A stretch of 38,297 nt of DNA from Paenibacillus sp. JJ-100. Its GTDB lineage: Bacteria; Bacillota; Bacilli; Paenibacillales; Paenibacillaceae. Below, piece after piece: positions 1-9,600 of this stretch. Every line of letters starts with the position of its first letter. The stretch's first letter is position 1. The stretch covers positions 1 through 38,297 of the forward strand of contig NZ_CAOJCM010000015.1 of the NCBI RefSeq assembly GCF_948329825.1, given 5' to 3'. The notes beneath the pieces were generated by a model that saw nothing but the letters and a program-made list of their open reading frames with translations, made no database searches and was not told where the DNA came from. The position numbers and the translations under genes are program-made.

Positions 1-53
1 CTGAACATCTCAATTGTATTGGAATGGTCATGGTGGTCAAACCTCTAATCCCT

Positions 54-78
54 CCACCCGCATAGCGGGTGGTTTTTT
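54..78 (+). terminator. Intrinsic terminator
   Basis: CCACCCGC (54-61) pairs with GCGGGTGG (65-72) across a 3-base loop and is followed by six T. It must end a transcript that starts left of the window; no convincing coding end can be assigned in bases 1-53. Confidence 0.85.
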
Positions 79-124
79 GTTTCGCGCGTTTCACGCACTC
101 AACTGGCTAAAGCCATAATAAGAG

Positions 125-156
125 CACCTTCCAGAAGCATCTGGAAGGTGTTTTTT
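125..156 (+). terminator. Second, tandem intrinsic terminator
   Basis: An 11-bp perfect stem (125-135 with 140-150, CACCTTCCAGA / TCTGGAAGGTG) with a four-base loop is followed by six T. It lies 47 bases after the first terminator, a tandem arrangement that would strongly insulate the downstream protease gene. Confidence 0.85.
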
Positions 157-353
157 CATCTTTGCATTCCTCCGAGGAGGTGGTCATTTTTTGTCGAATT
201 AGATCGAAAATTAAAACAATTGTATACCCATAATTTGTATGATACATTGAAGGATACTGGTATTGCAGATGAGAGAGAAGATAGATTCAGTCTTGAATCA
301 GCTTAGGCTGTCCATTTGCGTAAGAAGGATGTAAAGAGAGGTCAGGTGAATTG
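157..353. other. Intergenic stretch upstream of the protease
   Basis: Together with the two terminators this makes about 350 bases without a gene. The part after 157 is A+T rich and should hold the promoter of the protease gene; the best match I can see is TTGTAT (220-225), 17 bases, TACATT (243-248), which is weak. AGAGAGGT near 336-342 is the ribosome site for the next gene. Confidence 0.4.
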
Positions 354-1526
354 ATGAAAAGTGTACTAGTAAAAGCGACAGCCATGATCATGGTTATGGT
401 GCTTTCTATCAGTATGACAGCGAATGCTGATGCAGCAACATCCAAGGCAGGCATGCAAGCTAAAGTGATCGATGGCCAAGTATATGTGAATACCAAAGAC
501 CTAGTGAAGATGTTTGGAGGCAGTGGGCAATACGATGCCAAGTCACAGACGTATACTTACAAGGGGAATACAGCTATTCCACATGTGATTGAGAAGGTGT
601 CTCCTTCAGTGGTAGGGATCATCGGCAGAGCGACGGAAGGTAGTCAAGATGTGAAAGCAACCGACCGCTATAATTTGGCACACGGCACTGGCGTCATCAT
701 TCGTTCTAACGGATGGATTGTTACGAACGCCCATGTCATTGATGGCTTGGTCGATCCGGTGGTTGTAACGACGAACGGCAATACATATCCCATCACAGAA
801 TCATTCAGTGATCCATTAAGTGATCTTGCGCTGATCAAAATTAATGCCAAATCACTGAAGCCCGCAGTTCTCGCCAATGCTTCGCAAGCCGTTGTAGGTG
901 AGACGGTTATTGCGATCGGTACGCCCATTTCCTTTTCATTACGTAATTCGGCAACGGTTGGTGTAATCAGTGGTTTGAATCGTGGAGTGGAAGCTTCCTA
1001 CCGTTTAATTCAGACGGATACAGCCATTAATCCTGGGAATAGTGGAGGACCGCTGGTTAACTTGAAAGGGGAGGTCGTTGGCATCAACTCCATGAAATTC
1101 TCTGCCGTTGGCATTGAGAGCATGGGTTTTTCCATTCCGGTGGATACCGTGAACTATGTCATTAATCAGTTTTTCAAATATGGCACTGTCAAACGGGCCG
1201 CTCTGGGTTTACAGCTGGAAGAGAGTTGGTCGGCCATTGTAGGTTTGCCTGCAGACGAACCATTAACGGTTACGGGTGTACTGAGTCCAGAAGCGAAGAA
1301 AGCCAAGATTCAGGAAGGCGATGTCATCTACAGTGTGGCAGGCAAGCGTGTATCTTCAGTTGTGGATATTAATGAACAGCTAAAAGCCTACTTACCTGGA
1401 CAAAAGGTGAAGCTATTGGTGCAAACGGATGGTGACATCGTTAACCGCACATTAGTCCTTGTCGATCGTGCTTCCCTTCAGCAGAACGAGCCAGATGAAA
1501 TGCTTATGACAGATGAAGAGGATTAA
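354..1526 (+). CDS. Exported HtrA-like (S1C) serine protease with PDZ domain
   Basis: A trypsin-fold serine protease expected outside the membrane, in surface protein quality control or processing. Residues 1-27 form a signal peptide (lysines, a hydrophobic run, then ANADA). Residues about 35-70 (KVIDGQVYVNTKDLVKMFGG) look like a short stalk / copper-amine-oxidase-N module. The protease domain follows, with the triad H127 (NAHVID), D157 (SDLALI) and S230 in GNSGGPL. A PDZ-like domain (GVLSPEAKKAKIQEGDVIYSV) ends the protein. DegP-type proteases are often anchored by a membrane segment; here a cleavable signal is equally likely. A TTG at 351 directly precedes the ATG at 354; both are in reach of AGAGAGGT near 336-342. 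The next gene follows after 34 bases and also has a stalk module, so they are probably one operon. Exact substrate unknown. Confidence 0.88.
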   Translation: MKSVLVKATAMIMVMVLSISMTANADAATSKAGMQAKVIDGQVYVNTKDLVKMFGGSGQYDAKSQTYTYKGNTAIPHVIEKVSPSVVGIIGRATEGSQDVKATDRYNLAHGTGVIIRSNGWIVTNAHVIDGLVDPVVVTTNGNTYPITESFSDPLSDLALIKINAKSLKPAVLANASQAVVGETVIAIGTPISFSLRNSATVGVISGLNRGVEASYRLIQTDTAINPGNSGGPLVNLKGEVVGINSMKFSAVGIESMGFSIPVDTVNYVINQFFKYGTVKRAALGLQLEESWSAIVGLPADEPLTVTGVLSPEAKKAKIQEGDVIYSVAGKRVSSVVDINEQLKAYLPGQKVKLLVQTDGDIVNRTLVLVDRASLQQNEPDEMLMTDEED

Positions 1527-1560
1527 AATTCGGCAAGTATCCCGAATCTAGAGAGGACGA

Positions 1561-3465
1561 ATGAACGGAATGAAGAAGTCATGGTTACGCGTGCTGAGCA
1601 CGGGTGTAATAGCAGGGATGTTACTGGTTGGCACAGCTACGCCAATGTGGGCATCCAATCTGACTACTCATGAGCTGCGGATCAAAGCAGGGAGTACGAG
1701 TGCTTTTATTAACGGTAAGAAACAAAATATTACGAAACCTCTTATCGTTAAAGGTACCACAATGATACCTGTCGGTGTGTTTAAAAAGGCATTCGGCAGT
1801 GAGATCCGGCTGGAGAAAAACGATGTGATCAAGATTAAGCAAGGGCCACATGTTGTAACGTTGACGATGGGCAGTTCGGTCGCCTGGGTGGATGGAGCGA
1901 AGGTGGAAATGGGCGCTGCGCCTCAGATGGTAAACGATGTGCTGATGGTCCCTCTTCGCCCAGTTGCTGTAGGGATTGGCGCTACACTTGCACCGAACAG
2001 TACGGGAGAGATCGTTATTCGATTACTGCAGAAGGACAGAGGGGCTGAAGATCATGGCACTATCGATCTGGACAAGGGTAAAACGCGCATTGGTAACAGT
2101 TATTATGGGTGGTCCATCCATTATCCTGCGGATCTTATCGTGCTGCAGTCCGGTGAACAGGAAAGAATGACGAGTTTTGGCGCTGCAGACGAAAGTTATT
2201 ATCTCGAAGTGTATGTCAGCGATCAGAATGTAGCGCTGGATGCTGATGACTTGCTAACACAACTTGTGCAGCTGGCCAAACAGGCAGGAGACACGATACT
2301 TGATCGAGAAGCCGTATCCAAAGGCAACCAACCTTATGCACGAATTGTTGTGAAAGATACCGATGGTCTGTTATGGGAACTGCGCCAGTATATCCACGAT
2401 GGTCGTCAGTATGATGTCTACTTAGCAGACTATGAAGCAATGAACTATAAGGATATGGGTAAACATGCGTCTTTACTCAACTCCTTTGAGCCAAGTTACT
2501 CGAAATCGGACCGAACCATCAAAGACCTCTCCACTGTAGAGGAAGGCATGCGTGCAGTATGGAACGAAGATTATGGTATTCAATTGAAGGTTCCAGCGGG
2601 CTGGTCCATGGATAATCAAAACATGGTATACAAAGATGAAAACGGAGCGTATTTACAGTTTCGGGTGACTTCAGCCAAGTCTGGCGCAACGGTAAAAGAC
2701 TGGAGTGATCAGCTCGAAAATTGGATGCGTGAAACCTTCACCGCAGAGAATTATCAGCGAATAGGTTCGTTTACAACGGAAGTTTCGGGAGAAACTGCGG
2801 AAGTGAATGAATTCCGGTATAACTTCGGGGCTGGTTGGCAGACCGAGTTTGACGTTCTTTTGCAGAAAAACGGGTATCGCTACTACGCTGAGTATACGTT
2901 TCCTGAAGGACAAACGGCAGATCGGGCGTGGTTTGATCAGATCATGAAGAGCGTGGAGATTGACTTTGACACGGTGAAAGATAATTTTGGTCAAATGGAC
3001 GAAGATCCATATCTAACAGACAAAAAGAAGACGATAACGCGTACATCCAAACGGTATCATTATAGCGTAGATATTCCGCGCTACTGGACACCTTACAGTG
3101 ACCGTTTCGAAAGCTCGCCTGTGGTCTACACCTTCACGGGTGGGGACTTCTCGATCGCAGCAACAGAGGACAAGTCCATTGAGATGACCGTGAGTCAGCT
3201 GAGAGAGGCATATACAGAGGCAGCAAAAACACGAAAAGGTTTCAACCTGATTCGCAGTGAAGAATTGACCTTTGCGGGTGTGCCAGCCTTCTCCTTTACG
3301 TATCATGAAGTGGATAAGGGGGTTCCGTATACAGGAAGCCAGATTGTGTTTGAAAAAGATGGAACCACGTATACGATCACAAGTGGTCTAAACGATGCAA
3401 ACCGCACACAAGTACAGGCAGAAATGCTGGAAAAAGCCGTGAACTCATTTACGTTTATCAAATAA
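1561..3465 (+). CDS. Exported stalk-domain protein with three PsbP-like modules
   Basis: A 634-residue secreted protein of unknown function. It begins with a signal peptide (KKSWLRVLSTGVIAGMLLVGTATPMWA). Residues about 40-160 are a stalk / copper-amine-oxidase-N-like domain (FINGKKQNITKPLIVKGTTM, then MVPLRPVAVGIGATL), common in paenibacilli. The rest appears to be three related modules of about 140-150 residues, each opening with a Y-x-[IV]-x-[IVY]-P motif followed by W in two of them: YYGWSIHYPADL near 180, YGIQLKVPAGW near 345 and YHYSVDIPRYW near 500. This resembles PsbP/MOG1-fold lipoprotein domains; that fold is my inference. ATG 1561 lies only 4 bases from AGAGAGGA (1550-1557), and ATG 1570 is 13 bases away, so the start is uncertain by three codons. 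Likely cotranscribed with the protease upstream; it ends at a strong terminator. Confidence 0.75.
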   Translation: MNGMKKSWLRVLSTGVIAGMLLVGTATPMWASNLTTHELRIKAGSTSAFINGKKQNITKPLIVKGTTMIPVGVFKKAFGSEIRLEKNDVIKIKQGPHVVTLTMGSSVAWVDGAKVEMGAAPQMVNDVLMVPLRPVAVGIGATLAPNSTGEIVIRLLQKDRGAEDHGTIDLDKGKTRIGNSYYGWSIHYPADLIVLQSGEQERMTSFGAADESYYLEVYVSDQNVALDADDLLTQLVQLAKQAGDTILDREAVSKGNQPYARIVVKDTDGLLWELRQYIHDGRQYDVYLADYEAMNYKDMGKHASLLNSFEPSYSKSDRTIKDLSTVEEGMRAVWNEDYGIQLKVPAGWSMDNQNMVYKDENGAYLQFRVTSAKSGATVKDWSDQLENWMRETFTAENYQRIGSFTTEVSGETAEVNEFRYNFGAGWQTEFDVLLQKNGYRYYAEYTFPEGQTADRAWFDQIMKSVEIDFDTVKDNFGQMDEDPYLTDKKKTITRTSKRYHYSVDIPRYWTPYSDRFESSPVVYTFTGGDFSIAATEDKSIEMTVSQLREAYTEAAKTRKGFNLIRSEELTFAGVPAFSFTYHEVDKGVPYTGSQIVFEKDGTTYTITSGLNDANRTQVQAEMLEKAVNSFTFIK

Positions 3466-3479
3466 AATGCGATATCCTG

Positions 3480-3510
3480 CCGGAGGTCTTGAGGACCTTC
3501 CGGTTTTTTT
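3480..3510 (+). terminator. Intrinsic terminator of the protease/stalk operon
   Basis: CCGGAGGTC (3480-3488) pairs with GACCTTCCGG (3494-3503) with one bulged T, followed by seven T. It sits 14 bases after the stop of the stalk-domain gene. Confidence 0.85.
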
Positions 3511-3842
3511 GCTGTGCGTAGGTAGATAATTGTGCCTGTTCAACGAAGGTGAATGCAGATTGGTAAATGCTAAAATTTAATGCACTGTCACCGATAATAA
3601 TCGGTCAAAAAGGGTAAGCGGTTTTTTCAGGAAAGCGTAGAAGAGTCCGTGCAGAAGTGTTAAACTATATTAGTTCAGGAGTTGTTCCTGCTATTTGGAG
3701 AGATAGAGAGACTGTAGGCTTGAAATTCAGGCAATACAGCATAATGGATAGATATCGTGATACATGACGGTGGCCATGCAGAGTTATGAAACAAAGTACC
3801 AAGGGAAGAAAACCGGCTCAGGTCGGTATGGGGAGGATCTAC
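3511..3842. other. Intergenic region before the U32 gene
   Basis: About 330 bases with no convincing gene. It holds a small hairpin ACCGAT/ATCGGT (3590-3605) and another CAGGA/TCCTG (3676-3690), neither followed by a T run. A TTGAAA at 3720-3725 followed by TAATGG is at best a weak promoter. An ATG at 3786 is in frame with the U32 gene but lacks a ribosome site. Confidence 0.4.
3829..3835 (+). promoter_or_regulatory. Ribosome binding site deciding the U32 start
   Basis: GGGGAGG lies 7 bases before ATG 3843, whereas the in-frame ATG at 3786 has no such site. The protein from 3843 begins directly with the family-typical run ending in ELLAPAGD, so the 19 upstream codons are probably untranslated. 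Confidence 0.7.
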
Positions 3843-6356
3843 ATGAAAACAGCAACATTACGAAGAGAAGACGTTGAGCTTCTGGCACCTGCAGGGGATT
3901 GGGATTGCATGCGTTCGGCAGTAGCCAACGGTGCGGATGCCATTTTCTTCGGGGTCGAAAAGTTTAATGCAAGGGCGCGCGCGAACAATTTCCGTATGGA
4001 CGAGCTGCCGGAGATTATGGCGTTTTTGCACAGTTATGGCGTAAAAGGGTTCTTGACCTTTAATATATTGATCTTTGAAAATGAACTGAAAGATGCGAAA
4101 GAACTGATTGATGCCTGCGTGGATGCGGGTGTGGATGCGGTAATTGTACAGGACATGGGTCTGGTCAAACTGATCCGTGAGATCTCACCAGATTTCCCGA
4201 TTCACGGTTCCACGCAGATGACGATTACGTCACCTGAAGCGGTGGAGTTTACGAAGCCGTTTGATATGGAACGTGTCGTGCTCGGACGGGAGAACAATCT
4301 GAAGCAGATTCAGAAGATCGGTGAACAAGCGAAGTTGCCAATGGAAGTATTCGTGCATGGTGCACTCTGTGTATCCTATTCGGGTCAATGTCTGACCTCT
4401 GAGATGTGGGGCGGACGTTCTGCGAACCGGGGTGAATGTGCACAGGCTTGTCGTTTGCCTTATGATTTGATGGTCGATGGCGTTCAGCAACCGATGGGTG
4501 ATGTGGCATATCTGTTGTCTCCGAAAGACCTGGCAGCCATTGACATCATGCCGGAATTAATTGAAGCGGGTGTGACGTCTTTCAAAATCGAAGGCCGTCT
4601 CAAAACGCCAGAATACGTAGCGAACGTGGTAAGTAAGTACCGTAAAGCGATTGACCGTTATTTTGACGGTGACGATACACGTGCAAGCAAGGAAGAGATT
4701 CGTGAGTTGCAGCAGAGCTTTTCGCGTGGCTTCACACATGGTTTCCTGGACGGCACGAACAACAAAAAACTGGTAGACGGTACGTTCCCGAAAAGCCGCG
4801 GCGTTTATCTTGGCCGTGTAGACCAAGTGCTTCGTGACGGGGTTGTGTTGAAACTGGACGCACCTGTGAAACGTGGAGACGGCATTGTGTTTGACGCCGG
4901 TGATCCAACGAAGAAAGAAGAAGGCGGACGGGTATACGATGTACGTCGTAAAGGTGTGAAGATCGAAGGCGAAGCTGGCGAAGGTTGGATCGTGGACATC
5001 GTGCCAGGTCGCAGTGATGTGGATCTGCGCCGCGTAAAAGTGGGCGATAAAGTCTGGAAAACGAATGACCCAGCGCTCGACAAACGGCTGCGCCAAAGCT
5101 TTGAGACCGATAAGCCATACCGTGTTTTCCCAGTTAAAGTGAAAGTCATCGGCAGCCCGGGCCAGCCGCTCAGCACGTGGTGGACCGACGTGCAGAAGGG
5201 AACAACCGTGCGCGTGGATTCGGAGATGGAACTGGACATTGCCCAGAAACGTCCGATGACCTATGAATTGCTCGAGGAGCAATTCGGACGTCTCGGTGGC
5301 ACCGTGTTCCAGCTGGAGGAACTGGACGTCAACCTACACGGTGACGTCATCATCCCGATGCGCGAGTTGAACAACATTCGCCGTCAGGCGGTCGAACAAC
5401 TCGCGGGCGAGCGCCCGAAACCGCCCGTCTACGTGAAACGGGCGGTGGACGTGTACGGCGATGCGGTACAACCGGCATCGCCAGTCGCTCGCGGTCAAGC
5501 GGAGCTGACCGCGCTCTGCCGTAGCCTGCCACAGGTGGAGGCAGCGCTGGAGGCTGGTGTCGGCATGATCTACGCCGACTTCGAATTCATCAAGCAGTTC
5601 CCGGCAGCGGTGGAAGCTGTACGCGCTGCAGGCCGCAAAATTGCGCTGGCTACGCCGCGTATTCATATGCCTGGCGAGAACGGCTATCACAACAACATCC
5701 TGCGTCTGGAGCCGGATGCGGTACTGGTGCGGAACACAGGTGCACTGTACTTCTATCTGCGTCACCGGATGATGAACCCGGACGCGAAGCATCCACAACT
5801 CATCGGTGACTTCTCCTTGAACATCGCCAATCACAAGGCAGTGGAGTTGTTCCTGGAGGCAGGCTGCGACTGGATTACACCATCATATGACTTGAACATT
5901 CAACAGATGGTTGATCTGCTCGGCAACTCCCGTACAAGTCAGACCGAAGTGGTTATTCATCAGCATCTGCCGATGTTCCACACCGAGCACTGTGTATACT
6001 GTACGTTTATGAGTGAAGGAACGGATTATACGAACTGTGGTCGTCCTTGTGAGGAAAAACGGGCATCTCTGCAAGACCGAATTGGTATGTCTCACCCCGT
6101 ACGTGTGGATGAAGGCTGCCGTAACACCGTGTATAACGCGGTGGAGCAGTCGGGTGCGGAGTACCTGACCAACTTCATGGATCTGGGTGTATCCCGTTAC
6201 CGGGTAGAGTTCCTGGAAGAGACACCAGAGCAAGTGAAGGAAGTTATTGATCTGTACAACCGTGCACTGCGTGGCGAGATCAGCGGTACACAAGTATGGA
6301 AAACACTGAAAGCAACGAACCAGCTGGGTGTTACACGTGGTCAACTGGTAAAATAG
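3843..6356 (+). CDS. U32 family protein, RlhA-like (rRNA/tRNA hydroxylation type)
   Basis: An 837-residue member of the U32 'peptidase' family. Several characterised members (RlhA/YdcP, TrhP, UbiU/UbiV) are hydroxylation factors rather than proteases; RlhA acts on a cytidine in the 23S peptidyl-transferase centre. The N-terminal U32 domain starts at ELLAPAGDWDCMRSAV and carries the family signature EVFVHGALCVSYSGQC, with cysteines C176, C183, C199 and C203 placed like the iron-sulfur ligands of UbiU/UbiV. A middle beta-rich region (about 320-520) fits the DUF3656-type insertion of RlhA. The C-terminal third has a second U32-like block with another cysteine set, C717, C720, C732 and C736. Length is greater than E. 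coli RlhA (about 650). It stands alone, flanked by a terminator and by the repeat element at 6388. RlhA is the best guess; specific substrate not proven. Confidence 0.8.
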   Translation: MKTATLRREDVELLAPAGDWDCMRSAVANGADAIFFGVEKFNARARANNFRMDELPEIMAFLHSYGVKGFLTFNILIFENELKDAKELIDACVDAGVDAVIVQDMGLVKLIREISPDFPIHGSTQMTITSPEAVEFTKPFDMERVVLGRENNLKQIQKIGEQAKLPMEVFVHGALCVSYSGQCLTSEMWGGRSANRGECAQACRLPYDLMVDGVQQPMGDVAYLLSPKDLAAIDIMPELIEAGVTSFKIEGRLKTPEYVANVVSKYRKAIDRYFDGDDTRASKEEIRELQQSFSRGFTHGFLDGTNNKKLVDGTFPKSRGVYLGRVDQVLRDGVVLKLDAPVKRGDGIVFDAGDPTKKEEGGRVYDVRRKGVKIEGEAGEGWIVDIVPGRSDVDLRRVKVGDKVWKTNDPALDKRLRQSFETDKPYRVFPVKVKVIGSPGQPLSTWWTDVQKGTTVRVDSEMELDIAQKRPMTYELLEEQFGRLGGTVFQLEELDVNLHGDVIIPMRELNNIRRQAVEQLAGERPKPPVYVKRAVDVYGDAVQPASPVARGQAELTALCRSLPQVEAALEAGVGMIYADFEFIKQFPAAVEAVRAAGRKIALATPRIHMPGENGYHNNILRLEPDAVLVRNTGALYFYLRHRMMNPDAKHPQLIGDFSLNIANHKAVELFLEAGCDWITPSYDLNIQQMVDLLGNSRTSQTEVVIHQHLPMFHTEHCVYCTFMSEGTDYTNCGRPCEEKRASLQDRIGMSHPVRVDEGCRNTVYNAVEQSGAEYLTNFMDLGVSRYRVEFLEETPEQVKEVIDLYNRALRGEISGTQVWKTLKATNQLGVTRGQLVK

Positions 6357-6387
6357 TAAGCAACAAGCCATATAAGTTGAACTATTT

Positions 6388-6537
6388 TTTACACAAAAAC
6401 GGAGAGGACAGAAAAAACCTGAAAAAGCGAAGCGTTCGCCTTTATCACCGGATTTTCCCTTTTAAGAAAGGGAATCAAAAAAATCTGGGGATAACAGTGA
6501 TTGGAAGGTTATTCTGTCATCGAAGTGCACGTGTAAA
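6388..6537 (+). repeat. Structured ~149-base dispersed element, copy A (candidate ncRNA)
   Basis: This intergenic segment aligns almost without gaps to 31464-31611. Landmarks keep equal offsets: terminal TTTACAC (6388-6394), CGAAG (6428), TTATC (6442). Twenty-two bases at 6441-6462 and seventeen at 6479-6495 are identical in both copies. Predicted folds: terminal stem TTTACAC / GTGTAAA (6531-6537); hairpin GCGAA-gcg-TTCGC (6427-6439); stem TTATC (6442-6446) / GATAA (6490-6494) enclosing hairpin CCCTTT / AAAGGG (6457-6462, 6467-6472). A TATAAG lies 11 bases before the element. It is followed by an intrinsic terminator at 6562 and then the SNF2 gene. I know no named family for it. Confidence 0.75.
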
Positions 6538-6561
6538 CAACTGTGTTTCAACTTAATAAGC

Positions 6562-6600
6562 AACCCCAATCTCTGCTTTACGGAGCTCTTGGGGTTTTTT
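6562..6600 (+). terminator. Intrinsic terminator after repeat copy A
   Basis: AACCCCAA (6562-6569) pairs with TTGGGGTT (6589-6596); the loop has an additional short pairing, and the run of T continues to 6600. It could end the U32 transcript or define the 3' end of an RNA made from the element at 6388-6537. Confidence 0.8.
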
Positions 6601-6638
6601 CTATAATCGAGGCATCGGTACTCAAGGAGGTGTGAAGC

Positions 6639-9600
6639 GTGGCTCCATTTACGATGATGGATATTAAATTGCTGTGCGGAGTCACGGCATTTAAACGTGG
6701 CCAAGAATATCAACAGTCAGGAAGGATTGGCAAGCTGGCTGTGAGTGAGGACGGTCGTCACTATACAGCCGTTGTCCGAGGGACAGAAAGCTACGAGGTC
6801 ACAGTGGATCTGGATGACGAGGGAGAGATTGAAGCGCACTGCAATTGTCCCTCATACGGTAACTACTATGATTATTGCAAACATATCGCGGCTGTTTTGC
6901 TTGCTATTCACGAACGTGTGGACATACCGGGGCCATCCGGTACCAACGGGATGACATCAAAAGTAGGTACATTAGTCGAGGAGCAGACGTGGGAGCGGCC
7001 GTATTCAACCTTAACTTCAACGTCATCTTTTCCCGTATCCTCACTTCCGTCATCACCCACGTCTTCAACTCATTTATCCCCAACAGCAGATGAGAGCGAG
7101 AAGATTAATGCTGAATCAACGAATTCCTCATATGCGAGCATGACTCATTCATCGTCTGCACGTGGGTCGCAGCCACAGCATCAAGAGCAGTTACAGCAGT
7201 CGCAGAATCCGGAACAACTGGAGGATCTACAGCCGCCAGGGCAGCCTGAACAGAAACAGCCGGATGAGTCACAGCAGCCAAAGCAGCGGAACCCCGAACC
7301 ATCTCCTTTTGCTCAGGCAGGTCGTCCGAGTTCAGCGTCAGGATGGGGTCGCTCCGCAGATAAGCCGTCTTATCGCACAGCAGATCAGATTTTGTCCATG
7401 TTTGCCAAGGATCGCCGATTGTCACATGAACGGGAGCAACAATACACAGCACCTGCCCGTCGCTCCATCCTGCGGGAGGAACTACAGGTACAGTTTATAT
7501 GTAAGCTGGTGCATGTGCACAAGGGTGGAGCCAAGCTGGCACTTGAATTGAAAGTAGGCAACAAACGACTCTATGTCGTGCAGAAGGTCAAGCAATTTCT
7601 GAACTGTGTGGAGAAGGGCGAGCCGATGTCGTTCACGAAGCTGTTTCATTATGATCCGTTGCTGCATGTGTTTCGTGCGCAAGATCAAGCGATCTTGTCG
7701 ATGCTCATTCGCATGAGACAGAGTGAAGAAGCATACCGTGAGTCGATCTCCGGGTATTTGGGTGCTTCGGACGGGCGAGATATTCTGATTGCTCCAATCG
7801 TTTGGAAGCCACTGCTGGAGCTGCTGTTACAGGCAGATAGTCGAATGGAAGGCACGGGACTGGCCAATGGGCCGCTTACGCTCAGTGAAGGGGCTTTGCC
7901 TTTATTTTACCGGATCGCAGAAGGGGCTAATGAAGGGTATCAGCTGGAGGTGTCGGGACTGCGCGAATTGATTCTGCTTCCGGCGTATGATGCTGCGGTC
8001 GTCGAAGGTCAGCTCTATATGCTGGAACCGATGCAGATGAGAAGTCTGGAGGATCTAAACAGCGCGCTTACCTCTTATGGCATTAAAGAGAGCATCGATA
8101 TTTCATCACAGCAGGTGGATGAGTTCGTACAGCATGTCGTACCTGAACTACGGACGCTGGGGCATCTGTCTATTGATTCCCGTGTGCGCGAGCAAATTGC
8201 TGAACCCGAGTTGTCACCGAAGCTCTACATCGATTTTTACCGGGAACGCATTACGGCGCGTCTGGAATTTGATTACGGGGTGATGGTGATCAATCCTCTG
8301 GCGGAGTATCTGATTAACGAGGAAGAGAAGAAAGTCATCTTGATTCGTGACCGCTTCAAAGAACAGAATCTCATCGAGAGGCTGGATCGCTCTTTCCTGG
8401 AGCGAGAGGGCAGTGTCTGGGCAAGCGAACGTGAGGATGCGATCTATGATGTGTTATACCATCTGTTGCCCGAGCTGGAGAAGCTGGCCGATATCTACAT
8501 GCCGAATGCGGTGAAAGCGATGATGCCAACGTATCCGGTACCGCCAAAGGTTCGCGCTGATTTAGGCAGAGGGCTAGACTGGTTGGAGATTTCCTTTGAG
8601 ATGGAAGGGGTAGATGAACAGGAGTTGCAGGAACTGATGCGCAGCATTGTGGAAAAGAAAGCTTTCTTCCGCCTGCGAAGCGGTGTCTTCCTGTCATTGG
8701 AACATGAAGGCGCCAGCAGCTTCGCTCGAATGGCTGACGCGCTTGGGTTAGAAGCGAAGGACATCCATAGCAGCCACATTCGGTTGCCTGCTGTAAGAGC
8801 TTTGCAGCTCCCTGGCAGAGATGAGGTTTCCGGCCATGTGAAATGGGGAGGCTCGCTCAAACGTTTCCTGGATGATCTGCGTGACCCCGACCGGATGGAC
8901 TTTCCGTTGCCGCAGACGCTGGGACCCGTCTTGCGGGATTACCAGGCAAGCGGGTATCAGTGGCTTCGCACCCTTGCCCATTACCGATTTGGAGGTATCC
9001 TGGCTGATGATATGGGACTGGGGAAAACGCTGCAAAGCATCGCCTATATTACGGCATCGCTACAAGAGAAGCCCATATACGAGCCTGATCAGGTACGTGC
9101 AGGTGCAGACCAGATGCTATTCGGCTCTTCGGATGCTGAGACAGACAGTAAGAACTGGAACAGCTTATTTATGGATGAGCATACACAATCAAATGCCGCC
9201 CATACCTCCGGAAACCCTGATGACGGTTGGCACACCTCTCATCAAGAGGGGCTGACTATTCGTACGCGAATGACGCACCCGCCGGTACTGGTCGTTGCGC
9301 CTGCTTCATTGACGTACAACTGGGCGAGTGAGTTTGCGAGATTTGCTCCGCATCTAAACGTATTTATTGTAGCAGGACAAAAGGACGAACGTGCCAGCAT
9401 GCTGGCTGATATGGACAAGGCGGACGTGATTGTGACATCGTACCCGCTGCTGCGCCGGGATCTGGATACGTATCTGGGCCGAACTTTCCATACTCTCATT
9501 CTGGACGAGGCACAGGCGATCAAAAATGCATCTTCCCAGACGGCGCAGGCAGTCAAACAGATTCAGGCGCCTCGGCGATTTGCTCTGACAGGTACACCCG

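Noticed and set aside
1..53. Possible 3' end of a protein gene at the left edge
   Set aside because: Short open pieces exist in several frames, but none can be tied to a family or to a stop placed sensibly before the terminator.
3590..3690. Two small hairpins before the U32 gene, considered as a riboswitch
   Set aside because: They do not match any riboswitch consensus I know, and there is no terminator or anti-terminator alternative.
4557..5282. Long antisense reading frames (up to 241 codons) within the U32 gene
   Set aside because: They lie opposite a well-supported coding frame in a G+C-rich stretch, have no ribosome sites and show no recognisable domains.
6388..6537. Interpretation of the repeated element as a transposable MITE
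   Set aside because: Terminal inverted repeats are only 6-7 bp, no flanking target duplication is visible, and internal pairing is conserved by compensatory change; an RNA fits better, though a MITE origin is not excluded.
6296..6556. 86-codon frame overlapping the U32 end and repeat copy A
   Set aside because: It begins inside the U32 gene, has no ribosome site and reads through the structured repeat; not conserved in frame in copy B.
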